Source: Salvia splendens
Lineage: Eukaryota > Streptophyta > Magnoliopsida > Lamiales > Lamiaceae
DNA: 64,000 bases
Direction: 5' to 3'
Assembly: GCF_004379255.2 (NCBI RefSeq)
Contig: NC_056034.1
Span: 40,220,887-40,284,886 of the forward strand
The notes under the pieces were generated by a model. It was not told the origin of the DNA and ran no database searches. It worked only from the letters and a program-made list of their open reading frames with translations. The position numbers and the translations under genes were made by a program. Below are positions 11,084 through 21,537 of the stretch, one piece after another; position 1 is the stretch's first letter; each line of letters starts with the position of its first letter.

Positions 11084-14000
11084 ATGACGTGGTGTGTCAA
11101 TTTATATTGGGGTGGAAAGATAATTCCCGGAGCAGTTATTTCGTATGATCCTCCTTTTGCTAAAGGATTCATTATGTTGGATGAAACAATTTCGTACGAT
11201 GACCTTGTGGAAAAAATTTGTGAAAGGATGGGGATAAGCATATATGAAAACAATATTCAAATAATATGGAAACGTACTATATGCTTTGGATCCGGAGTCA
11301 CGTTTATAGGTGTTCAACTAGAAGAAGTATGCATGCAACTAATGTTTAGTGAGAGTATGGTTATTGGAGGTGTAATTGAATTATATGTTGAGTATTCGGC
11401 AATTACTCAACATCATAGTCATCATGTCATAAGTTATGATGCTGGTACGTCAACGAGAGCCCAAGAACCATATTTTGCTGCAACACAAGATTTTGATGTT
11501 GGTACGTCTACGAGAGCCGAAGAACCATATTTAGCTGCAACACAAGATTTTGAAGCTGGAGGCGTGCATTTAGGGGATCGTGACAATTGTGATGTGGTGG
11601 AGGACATAATAGGTCCTGATAAAGCCGACTTTCTTGATCCACAATCACCTTATAATTCTGAAGATTCCGACACGGTTAGTACAGACTCAGATGGTGATCC
11701 GTCGGATGATGAACAATTTGTTGCTTCAAGACCATCCATTCCACTTGGAGAAACAGCAGTTGGAGAAACATCAGTTGGTGGAAGGGCAGTTGGAGGAAGA
11801 GTAGTTCCACAGTTCCCACAGCCTGGAATCAACTACTTTCGCACCTTACCAGGTCCATATGATAGTTTTGATCCCAAAAACTTTGAGCGTGATGATCCCA
11901 GTGTGCATTATTGGAGTGAAAAGGATCCTACCAATGTCGGTTTGCATACTAAATTTAGAACGAAGTTGGAATTGAAGGCAGCTGTGACTCATTGGCATTT
12001 GGAAAAAATCCGACAATATACAGTTGTTGAAAGTAAAGGAAAGAGATGGCATGCAGTTTGTAAGTGGCCACAGGGAAATCCGAAAGATACGTCCTTACCT
12101 AAATGTTTGTGGGAGTGCCGAGCAACACTGAGGAAGCATGATGAACACTGGCAAATTAGAGTGTTCAGCACTGCTCATACTTGCATGGGGGATCGTAACT
12201 ATAATGGCCACGCTAATCTTTCATCGGGTATGATAGCGTTGAGTGTTCGCCATCAGATAGAAAACGATCCTTGCTACAAGGTAAAAGCAATTGTGGCGGA
12301 TATTGAAAATAGATTTCATGTCAAAGTTAGTTACAAGAAAGCATGGTATGCTCGGAGGACAGCGATTGAGCTTGTATACGGTGGATGGGAGTGGTCGTTC
12401 AAAGTTTTACCAGCTTATTTGAATGAAGTGCAAAGACAAAATCCTGGCACAATTGTGGAATGGATGCACGATGACATATTAAGCAATGGTATGAACAAGG
12501 TATTCAAGTACGTATTCTGGGCTTTTGGACCAGCTGTGGAGGCTTTTCAACTATGCAAACCAGTTTTAACGGTTGATGGAACTCATCTACGTGGACGATG
12601 TCGAGGTAAAATTCTTATTGCCGTTGGATTTGATGCTAATAAGAAATGTTTGCCTGTTGCATATGCCATTGTTGATGAGGAAACCAAAGAAAGTTGGAAT
12701 TGGTTTATGGAACGCATTAGACTTCATGTAGCAAAGCATAAAATATGTGTCATATCTGATAGGCATGTGGGAATCATAGATGCAATGAATTCTCTCATAT
12801 GGAAAGAAGAACCCAATGTGGGTCATCACAGATTTTGCTTGGTACATGTTAGAAAGAATGTTTTGCAGAATCACAAAGGTATCATGGTCAAAAGACTTGT
12901 TTGGAAAATTGGTATTGCTACCAAGAAGCGCAAGTTTAAGATCAGACGTCGTTTACTTCGAAACGTCAACAACGAGGCTTTGCAGTACCTTGATGCCGTG
13001 GAGTTAGAAAAATGGAATCTGGCGTATGACAAACACAAAAGATGGGGTGAGGTTTCCACAAATATGGTGGAATCTTACAACAATGTGTTGAGAGGCGCAA
13101 GACAACTCCCAATTAAAGCTTGCATTGATATGATATTCTGGAGGACAATAGAATGTTTCAATGACCGGTCAATTGCATCAACACAGTGTGCCACACCACT
13201 TACCCCGTGGGCGCATGAAAAGGTGTGCAAAAATGATGCAAAAGGTCAATTGCATAATGTGAGAGCACCCAACACAATTGCAGGGCATTATGTGGTTCGA
13301 ACAAAGCGTCGAATTGGTGGAAAGGGCGCTAATAAGTGGAAGGTAAAGTACTTGGACTCGCACTGCAAATGTCAAAAGTGGCAGATGTGGAGACTTCCAT
13401 GTTCACATGCAGCGGCAGTTGCGCGTTTTAGAAACGACAACATGCTGTCGCTTGTTGATCCCGTATACCGCACAAGTGTTTGGGTACACCAATATTCTAC
13501 GGTGTTCAATCCACCCAGACACCAAGATTATTGGGCCGTGCCTGAATGGACTTTGCAATGTTCACGAGCTCAGTTAATGCCTAAAAGTCGCGGTCGATAC
13601 CGTACTACTAGGATTCCTAATCAGATGGATGTCCGTGAAGCTGACCAGCCACGAGCCCGACGCCGATGTAAACATTGCCGTCAACCAGGTCACGACAGGC
13701 GCAACTGCCCGAATGCTCATTCAAGGATGGATACTCAGTTGGTAGATGATGCCGCTGACGATTTTATGCATCCACCTCCACCAAGGATGGATACTCAGTT
13801 GATAGATGATGCCGCTGACGATTCTTTGCCTCCACCTCCACCAAGATATGCAGTTCGAGGTCGTCATTCTGTCAGTCACACTGATGATGTCGATCACAAT
13901 TTTATGCCTCCACCTCCACCAAGATCTGCAGTTCGAGGTCGTCACTCTGTCAGCCACACTGGTGGTACAGGCGAACACATCGGTCTCAGTGATGTCCCAC

Positions 14001-14152
14001 ATTCTCCACCTCGGTCTTCTGTGCGAGACGAATATTTTGGGGTTGATTTAGAGAATGTCGTTGTGCGAGAGACTCCTCCGTCTAAACTCTCAACCGCCAG
14101 AATCGGGAAGGGGATCCGTAGCTTTTTTACGCGGAAAAGGCGAGACAATTGA
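11084..14152 (+). CDS. MuDR-type MULE transposase
   Basis: This 1022-residue cut-and-paste transposase acts in the nucleus on the element ends. I chose ATG 11084 because a splice-acceptor-like TATTGCAG ends 5 bases upstream and the longer in-frame extension to 10925 looks like non-coding sequence. In order: an N-terminal PB1-like region (VNLYWGGK), acidic linker, MuDR-type N-terminal DNA-binding domain (about residues 290-370), and MULE catalytic domain with candidate DDE residues D498 (in VDGTHLRG), D559 (in ISDRHVG) and E663 (in MVESYNN). A C..H motif (FCLVHV) lies between the last two. Then come a SWIM zinc finger (CKC...CSH), a CCHC knuckle (CKHCRQPGHDRRNC), PPPPP-rich repeats and a basic tail. 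The frame is fully open. The last ~80 residues match the C-terminus of the convergent PMD protein. Confidence 0.92.
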   Translation: MTWCVNLYWGGKIIPGAVISYDPPFAKGFIMLDETISYDDLVEKICERMGISIYENNIQIIWKRTICFGSGVTFIGVQLEEVCMQLMFSESMVIGGVIELYVEYSAITQHHSHHVISYDAGTSTRAQEPYFAATQDFDVGTSTRAEEPYLAATQDFEAGGVHLGDRDNCDVVEDIIGPDKADFLDPQSPYNSEDSDTVSTDSDGDPSDDEQFVASRPSIPLGETAVGETSVGGRAVGGRVVPQFPQPGINYFRTLPGPYDSFDPKNFERDDPSVHYWSEKDPTNVGLHTKFRTKLELKAAVTHWHLEKIRQYTVVESKGKRWHAVCKWPQGNPKDTSLPKCLWECRATLRKHDEHWQIRVFSTAHTCMGDRNYNGHANLSSGMIALSVRHQIENDPCYKVKAIVADIENRFHVKVSYKKAWYARRTAIELVYGGWEWSFKVLPAYLNEVQRQNPGTIVEWMHDDILSNGMNKVFKYVFWAFGPAVEAFQLCKPVLTVDGTHLRGRCRGKILIAVGFDANKKCLPVAYAIVDEETKESWNWFMERIRLHVAKHKICVISDRHVGIIDAMNSLIWKEEPNVGHHRFCLVHVRKNVLQNHKGIMVKRLVWKIGIATKKRKFKIRRRLLRNVNNEALQYLDAVELEKWNLAYDKHKRWGEVSTNMVESYNNVLRGARQLPIKACIDMIFWRTIECFNDRSIASTQCATPLTPWAHEKVCKNDAKGQLHNVRAPNTIAGHYVVRTKRRIGGKGANKWKVKYLDSHCKCQKWQMWRLPCSHAAAVARFRNDNMLSLVDPVYRTSVWVHQYSTVFNPPRHQDYWAVPEWTLQCSRAQLMPKSRGRYRTTRIPNQMDVREADQPRARRRCKHCRQPGHDRRNCPNAHSRMDTQLVDDAADDFMHPPPPRMDTQLIDDAADDSLPPPPPRYAVRGRHSVSHTDDVDHNFMPPPPPRSAVRGRHSVSHTGGTGEHIGLSDVPHSPPRSSVRDEYFGVDLENVVVRETPPSKLSTARIGKGIRSFFTRKRRDN

Positions 14153-14284
14153 ACGTATGCATTGTGTAATATTGGATTTCTGTATTTAGCAAGATTTGGA
14201 CTAATGTATAGGGTAATATTTGTATGTACTTATATATTGAATAATGATGAAATGATTAAAAACTCTAACTGTGGGAGCGTTTTT

Positions 14285-14665
14285 TTATAGGACACGCCGA
14301 TGTGAGTGGCGTGTTTAAAGAGACGCCTACTTAATTGGCGTCTTTTCACTTTAAAACGCCAACGTGAATGGCGTGTTATTGCTGAAACACGCCAACGGGA
14401 CTGGCGTGTTTGTTCAGAATGTCCGCTTTCGGCGTAGAAAAAACGAGCAAAGAAAAAACTAACTTAAAAACGCCAATGGCGTTGGCGTTTTTAAATAACA
14501 CGCCAACGGGAATGGCGTCTTATTAAAAACGCCAACGGGAATGGCGTGTTTGTTCAGAATGTCCGCATTCGTTGTAGAAAAAACGGGCAAAATATAAACT
14601 AACTTAAAAACGCCAATAGCATTGGCGTTTTTCACAAAGACTTACATTCACAAAAACGCCAATAT
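14285..14665. repeat. Central array of CGCCAA palindromes between the two MULE genes
   Basis: About nine units like those at the ends lie between the convergent genes. The block from about 14407 to 14547 is repeated at about 14548-14665: GTTTGTTCAGAATGTCCGC recurs, followed by similar spacing and another palindrome, giving a period near 140 bp. Possible roles include shared 3'-end or terminator function, or extra transposase sites; neither is shown by the sequence. Confidence 0.85.
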
Positions 14666-14818
14666 CTCTTTATTTGCCTGTTTTCATTTTCATTTCTACT
14701 AGGAAATAATAATTCAGACATCCAAAGACTTAATCATAAAGACTTAAAATCAATGAGTTCAAATCAAATGAAAAAACATCAATATCAAATTACAGTAATA
14801 TCAAGAGTTCAAATTAGT

Positions 14819-16946
14819 TCAATCGTCACGACGTTTCCGCATAAACAGACGCCGTATCCCCTTCCCAATAGTAGATGTAGATCTAGGGATCCTTGAGGGA
14901 GGAGTATCTTGAACAACAGCGTTCTCAAGATCCTCCTGCACAGACGACCGCGGTGGAGAAGCGGGGACATCACTGAGGCCAATATCTTCTCCGGTACCAC
15001 CGGTATGGCTAATAGAATGACGGCCTCGAAGTGCAGAGCTCGGTGGAGGTGGGTCCTCAAAATCGTCATCGGAGTCGTGTACGAACTGAGATGACGACTC
15101 TCCGCGGACGGTTTTCTGCTTGGTTCGTCGTTTTGCCTTTTGCCTTATGGGTACGTCCACGTCCATTGCAGAGCGCTGCGAAGGAGGGTAGTCCATCAGC
15201 TGAGGCTCCCCGGATATCTGCAGTCCTTCTTCAACCATCCTCGAAATGGTTTCCATATCCGGACAGAAATGTCCTGTCGCAGCTCGGCCACTTAGAAAGT
15301 GGCGTATTTTGTGAAGCGTCTCCACCTACAATTTTTCAAAGTTAAGTACATATCATAATATGAATTTGAATAAGTAATCAGGGTTTAGTTAAGTATAAAT
15401 AATGTACCGTAAAGTTATGAGAAGATGCGGTTTCGTGGAATCCCTCTTCAGCATGCACGCCGGGTTTGGTTAAATACACCACAATGATCTGGCGAAACCA
15501 ATTCATATATTCTTCCGTTGCAACAGGCTCAGTACTGTCCTCCAGATCAGTCCATATCGTAAAGTGTCTGTTGTCCCACTCCTGTATATAATTGGCGTGC
15601 CATTGAACCCAATTCCGACCAGCTTTTCCACGGCGATCCTGTTTCAAAAAATCAGAACCGTGGAACCGGGGGAGATCCGGGATATACGGTTGGACAATCC
15701 CGAATTGGCGCAACACTCGGTGTGGCAGGTGTGGCTCAGCCAGATTCCAACAAATAAGCGTTGTGATCGACATCCATATAGGACGACCGGCATCACAACT
15801 TTCCGGCAACTCCCGGTGGAGATAAGGCCTCCAAATAAACTACATGTGATACAAATTTTTCAAAATAATTTCCATAAAAACAAAAAACAAAAAACCAAAA
15901 ACATTTTATAAATATATGAAGTACCTGATTAGGATGCATCATGGAGAACTGATCTCGGAAATTTTCAACACAATGTCCGGGTGCTTTTACATATGACGCC
16001 GGGCCATTCCATCTAAAAAATTTAAATTATGAGCGAAGAACACGAAAATTGATGAACATTAAGTTTAAAAACGCAATTAATGAACAACTTACGCGCTTGC
16101 ACATGGTAGATAGTCTGTATGCACGGGATCTAGCATCCTCGGTCTAATATTTGGGATTCTCTCCCAAGCCCAAAGTTGTAATAGAGTTAAGGCTCCCCCT
16201 ACATCCGTCCTCTTACCAACGGCCGCTTCACACAAATTGTGGTACAAGCAAGCAAGCGTCGCCCCACCCCAGCTATATGTAGAACACCGTTCTATATCCA
16301 TGAAAAAGTGTAGGTAGAAGAACGGAATTTTATTTCCGGTGGCGTTGGGGATCATCAGACCACCAAGTAATAGCAGACAATAGATACGAGCCCGCTGAGC
16401 ATATATGTAGTGTTCGTGGTCATTAGACAGCTCAATCCTCAATTGGCGCGATAAGCTCGTCTGCTTAAAAGCCATTTCCTTCAACTCGGATGCTTCCGGT
16501 ATGAATCCTAGAAAATCCATACACCTGTCCGTCCAATATCCCGCGTCCGTCGGGGGGATGTAAGTTGTCAGAGCCTCTCCATCAACTTTCAGGCCCCATA
16601 AGACCTCCACGTCTTCCAGTGTCACAGTCGCTTCACCGACTGGAAAGTGAAACGTGTGAGTCTCTGGCCTCCAACGTTCAATCAGAGCTGTGATAAGATG
16701 GTGGTCAATTTCTTTTGGTTTACCACACCTTAACATACCCCCAAACCCCATCTGGTCCACTATTGCCAAGACATGTTGCTGGATGGGAACATCCCAAATT
16801 TTTCCTTCAAATCGTCGGCAGCGTACATCTTCGGATGGAACTCCTGCCCATATGTTGTTAGAGACGTGTTGTCTCTGAAAATATAATACAGATGGATCCG
16901 CAGGACCACATGCAAGCCGACGACGAGAGGTTGAAGATGATGCCAT
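14819..16946 (-). CDS. Plant mobile domain (PMD) protein carried in the MULE
   Basis: Four exons on the minus strand: 16946-16093, 16012-15925, 15839-15408 and 15325-14819. All introns are GT-AG and the joined frame is open, giving 626 residues. The first three exons form a plant mobile domain (aminotransferase-like, as in MAIN/MAIL proteins and 'serine/threonine phosphatase 7 long form' homologues), with typical blocks such as VTLEDVEVLWGLKVDGE and YSWGGATLACLYHNLC. Host PMD proteins act in transposon silencing and genome stability, and transposon-borne PMD genes are known in plants. The fourth exon encodes a basic linker (KAKRRTKQK), an acidic patch and a tail (SHTGGTGEDIGLSDVP ... RKRRDD) that matches the transposase tail. 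What the protein does for the element is unknown; transposition accessory or anti-silencing factor are both possible. Confidence 0.88.
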
Positions 16947-17683
16947 AATTTACCTACATAATTCAAATTCAACAATAACCAACCATAACATTTAATCCAA
17001 TTTCATAAACCAAATTCAACAATAACCAACCATAAACCATTTCAATAATTAGATACAATTTAATCCAATATCACAAAATTGAACACCAACATCAAATAAG
17101 CAAGTTACACAACATTGCACATTCAAAATCATAAACCAATTCACCTACACAAAATTAACAATTTCAATTAACAATTCGCCCAACCTACCAATTTCAATTT
17201 TGCCTAACCTAACATTTTCAATTTGTCCAATTTCAATTTGACAAACCTAACAATATAAACAAATTTAACAATCTAAACTAATCAACCAAAACCCACATAA
17301 ATCAAAACAATTTGCCCAATTTTTTAGCTATAAAAACCCTAGGGTTTAGGCTTATAATCAAATTTATACACAAATTAACTTAAACCCAACACAATCCAAC
17401 ATAATAATCAACAATAATATCATTCAACCAATCCAAAATGCATAATATTTCTACTCAATTCACAACCCATTACAAACCCTAGCTATCCACCAATTACTAT
17501 AATTATGTAAAAGGTAAGCATACTAACCGAATAAAATAGATGAATTTGGGGGAGAATAGCACCGATTGATGAATGTAGGCCGAAATCACGGAGAGAAGGC
17601 GCGCAACTGGAGAAATCGCGAAGGCTGTGTGTTGTGAGGTTTTCGCGATTTGGGGGAGGAACGCCTGGTATATCAGTCTGATT
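16947..17683. other. Upstream region of the MULE PMD gene
   Basis: AT-rich, with many short repeats of CAATTTCAA / AACCTAACA type. It presumably holds the PMD promoter and 5' leader. No ORF of note. Confidence 0.4.
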
Positions 17684-17985
17684 AAACACGCCACTCAGGT
17701 TGGCGTTTTTCATGATTAAGTAAATACGCCACTCCGGTTGGCGTCTTTTACAAAACGTCAATATGTTCGGCGTTTCAACAAAGAAAACACGCCATTTACA
17801 AATGCGTTTTTTTATTTATACACGCCAACCAAGTTGGCGTGTTTAATCGTAATTACAATCCGAGAGCATACACCCAAAATACGGCACAAGTATAAAACGC
17901 CATCATCGTTGGCGTATTTACCTTAAAACACGCCAATGACGTTGGCGTATTTACTAATAAAAACGCCAATGTGGTTGGCGTTTTT
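17684..17985. repeat. Right array of CGCCAA palindromes
   Basis: Eight units, several with intact CGCCAA...TTGGCG arms and some decayed (for example AACGTCAATATGTTCGGCG). The outermost unit is part of the terminal inverted repeat. The array mirrors the left array at 10300-10553. Confidence 0.85.
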
Positions 17986-18064
17986 CCCATTTGTGGAATA
18001 GATAACAAAATGGGTACATTTACGTAATACTTAGTGTAAACTCCCCCATAAACCCGATTTTCCC
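17953..18064 (-). repeat. Right terminal inverted repeat of the MULE
   Basis: This is the inverted counterpart of 10212-10323. Immediately outside it is the second copy of the 10-bp target duplication ATTGAATTAG. Confidence 0.9.
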
Positions 18065-18239
18065 ATTGAATTAGCTCAGTTATTAAAAACGATTTATTTG
18101 GCGGACTCACTTTATGAGTTTAGCAATGCTATTATTGTTGAGTTGTTAGATTTTTCATTCATCGTTGTATCAAAATTAGGGATGTAACTTACTCCTGAGC
18201 TATTCAGAGCTCGACTCAGTTTAAGCTCGTTTACTGATT

Positions 18240-19240
18240 TAATGGATAAAAGAATGGATCAATGATGTCACCTACGGGTCATGCTCATCTATTGGGCCTC
18301 AATTATGGTTAGGAAAGTCGGGATTGTTGGTTAGACCCTCTCTCGAGTGCATCTAAGCTTTGATCGACCTCTAATGTCGGAGTCTCCTCCCAACACTTCG
18401 AGATCGACTCCCTAATTCTACGGACTCAAGCCCTCTCTCTAGCACATGCATCTCTCGATCACATGGGTTGCACGGAGTTGTTGATTGCACATCTATCCTA
18501 ATCATGCATTTCTCAAAGGAAACAATCAAGCAAAAGATGTATCTAATTGGTAGCTAAGCAATTAGATAATAAAAGCTCCACAATCAACAAAATGAGATAG
18601 ATAAGCATTAAACCAAAGGATCAATCCATACAATCCATCCAAACTTCACCAAATCGCAACTAGAAACTTAACTAAACATGATCAAAGTCAAAATAAAGTG
18701 AAATACAAAGGAAATGGAAGAAAAACATAGTAGAAAGATAAACTAGAACTCCCTATTGGTGGGATTGATAGTGGAGAGTCTTCTCCTTCAATCTCTTGAA
18801 AGGAGAAGCTCCTTGGCCTTCAAATCCTCTTCATTCTCTTGATCTCTAGCTTGATTTGGTAGTGTCGAAGTTAGGGTTCGAAGTGTGTGAAGTCCCCTTT
18901 TATACTTGGAGTGAAAAATGGGCAAAATAATGAGTCTGTCAAAAATGCCCGGGCAAGCGTTTCTTCGGATGAAAAATGCCCCACCGGGCGAACTCTCTGT
19001 ATCTTGATGTGCAATTCCAACCAAAACGCCCGGGTGGGTATTTTTTCGCCTAGAAAATGCCCGGGCGGGCAAAATCTATGTATTGGCCCGTTCAACTCCG
19101 TTTAAGCTCGTTTTAGACTTGTTCTTGCATCAAGACTTCGACCCACTCGTTAGCTCTAAAAATAGCAAATGAGTGGATGAAACCTAAACTTTATACCTCA
19201 AATTACTAAACAACTTGTGATAATCACCCACCTAAACATC
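18240..19240 (-). repeat. Unclassified repeat-like sequence in the presumed TEN1 5'-UTR intron
   Basis: The block is non-coding. Read on the minus strand, it contains four GCCCGG-rich motifs (18945-19070), then a TATAAAAG box (about 18897-18904), then a leader-like stretch. This arrangement resembles an LTR or a retroelement fragment, but I found no clear ends, target duplication or domain, so the class is open. Confidence 0.35.
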
Positions 19241-19382
19241 CTAAACTATGAGTTTGTCACGATTTGGGATTTATTATAGTATAGAAGATTTAATTTTTAT
19301 AAATTTATACGTATTTGACTGGAAAAAACCCAAAGGCTGAACCTTATTTCCCGCTTCACTTCTGTTGCAGAACCGATTGAAC

Positions 19383-20670
19383 ATGGATGCGTCTACAATT
19401 AGTGCTGGTGCATTGGTTCGTTTACAAGAATTGAACCCGTCTTCTGCAAATTTCAAGCAAGGAGCCTCATTTAGGGTTATTGGGAAGTAAGTATTCGATC
19501 AAGTGTGGTTTGATTATCTTTTTGAAATCTCTGCTTATTTTGATGGTAATTGTTTAGGTAGGGCTTCTAAGTTTGGAATTCTAAAATGTCTTCTAAGTAA
19601 AAGACAGCATTTTTTATTGATAATATTAGAGATTTATGAGATTCCTTTGTTGCATTTTTTCAATAGTATGATTGAGCATTTTATCGAACACCTCCCCTGC
19701 ATGTGAGAAACTTTGTTTCAAAACTAAGCTCTGGAGAGTTTTTTAGTTGTTGTTTTACTATTCAAGATTTGAAGAGCTATATATATATGATATGATAGCT
19801 AATTGGAACTGTTTGGTGATTTTTTTTGCCTTATTTTGTATGTATAAAATGCAGCATGTATCAAGAACTTCCACAGCTAGCTTCCTATCTTTTTTAAGTT
19901 AATACTCTATCGGATATTTGTATGATTCAACCGTGAATGAAGAGGGCTTCGTTGGTACATCTTTGGCAGTTCGTTTAGCCAATAGCTCTATATATCTCTG
20001 TTTGTGCATATTTCTCCACAATGTGAAAAATAATTGTGAAGATCAAATCTTTCATTAGTATATGTGATTGTTGATGGAGATAGTAGCTTAAGTCTAGCGC
20101 TTTTATCTTGTAGAAATTAGAATTGATATTTTGTACGATCCGATCATGAATGAAGAGGTCTTTGATCCGATCATGATTTTTGTCTATAATTACACATGTT
20201 CAATGCCGAACAAAATTGGGGAAGAATGACATCGTTCTGTGCATTTCTAGGATACAAGAGTATGATTTGGAGACGGCGGTGGCTATAATCGTTGATGGAG
20301 ACGACAGTACCTGACCCTTAATCTGCGCCCAGGTTCTCTCTACCAGTTCATCGGGGAACTGCAGATTGAGCCAAATAATGAGGTAAGGTGGCTCATTTCC
20401 ATTCACGTGAAAACTTTCTTAGCCTCTGAGTCTATGATCATCCACTTGTTCGTTGTACTAGTTGGTGTTATTGTATGGAATTTGAATTTATACGTTGGTG
20501 GTGGATGCTACACATGTTGCTTGACTGTATAGATGATTTATCTTTCTCAGGGAATTTTGAAGGCTCGAGTTGGAAGAAATGTTGATGGACTGGACATTAA
20601 CCTCTACCATCAGACAATGCAACTCGAAAGACAGTTTCAAGCCGAACAAGCAGACATTCGAACGTCTTAA
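19383..20670 (+). CDS. TEN1: TEN1-like CST-complex subunit, exon 2 frameshifted as read
   Basis: Three coding exons: 19383-19486, 20251-20382 and 20551-20670 (stop TAA 20668-20670). The first reads MDASTISAGALVRLQELNPS, the second has EYDLETAVAIIVDGDD and then YQFIGELQIEPNNE, and the third has KARVGRNVDGLDINLYHQ. These fit the small OB-fold protein TEN1, which with CTC1 and STN1 protects telomeres and assists lagging-strand fill-in. In exon 2 a base is missing near 20308-20312: the upstream frame hits TGA at 20312-20314, while the conserved sequence continues one base out of frame. With one extra base the gene would encode about 118 residues, normal for plant TEN1. The cause may be a real null allele or a sequencing/assembly error. 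A 5'-UTR intron probably precedes exon 1 (acceptor ending 19370) and contains the MULE. Confidence 0.85.
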
Positions 20671-21537
20671 TGTACGATTGTAACTGCCATGAAGCAAGAT
20701 ATGCAGCTGAGCTGCTGAAGTAGTCATGTAGGGATGTTGGTTCCATAGAACCGGATCCTTCACCAATGAGAACCTTTTGTGGCGCGATTTTTGGTAAACC
20801 TATGGTTTGGGTTACTATTACTACGTGTGTCTTAGTTTGTTCACTCTCTGGTGCTGATGCGTCACGAAACATTCGGAAACAACCTGTGATAAACGAATGG
20901 CTCCAACATACACAATGGTCCCTTCCAACCATATGTGCTCATGGTTATAGTATTTTCTATGTGATCATGACTCATTATACACTTTGGTTAAAGTAATTTG
21001 AGTTTAATTTCAACATTGTTCATGTTCACCATATGGTTCAAAAGTATAATCAGTGAACTATTTATCATAAATAAATTGAACACTTGTATTGAATCGATTA
21101 AAATTGTGAAATCGCACATAAAACTTTGTTTTTCTTACTATAAAACCCCAGGAGATGTACGTAAAAACTCCCCACTTGCAAAATGATATGGTTAATTCAA
21201 CTATAAAATACATTTCTCTTTTAAACCCACTCACATTGCTAAAATTAATTAATCCGCCAATACTCACTAAGAAAATCTAACACACAATGAACACTTTTCT
21301 TAAATTCTATGGTCCATCACTAAGGATAAGACGACTTTAAATCCTTGCTTTGTGCGATTAGGTACTATGCTGTCACTATTCATTAGATGTGCTAACCCTA
21401 CATAATCATAATTATTGTATGTTTATTAGTGTGATTAATCACGATTAAATATTAACTGCCCAACTAAACTATTACTATCTCCGTTCCACTGTAGTAGAGT
21501 CATTTCATTTTTTGTACTTGTTTTAGAAAAATGATAA
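20671..21537. other. 3' region of TEN1 and intergenic DNA
   Basis: Presumably the TEN1 3' UTR at first, then AT-rich DNA. No second gene was recognised. Confidence 0.45.

Larger units (their letters stand above)
10212..18064 (+). mobile_element. Two-gene MULE with long terminal inverted repeats (transposase plus PMD gene)
   Basis: The ends are long inverted repeats beginning GGGAAAATCGGGTTTATGGGG. They match almost base for base over about 110 bp and continue with an indel for perhaps 150-200 bp. A perfect 10-bp direct repeat, ATTGAATTAG, flanks the element at 10202-10211 and 18065-18074; MULEs normally make 9-11 bp duplications. Inside are a full MuDR-type transposase gene (+) and a convergent plant mobile domain gene (-). 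Palindrome arrays lie just inside each end and between the two genes. Open frames in both genes, an exact target duplication and well-matched ends suggest a fairly recent, perhaps autonomous, insertion. It lies in what appears to be the TEN1 5'-UTR intron. Confidence 0.9.
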
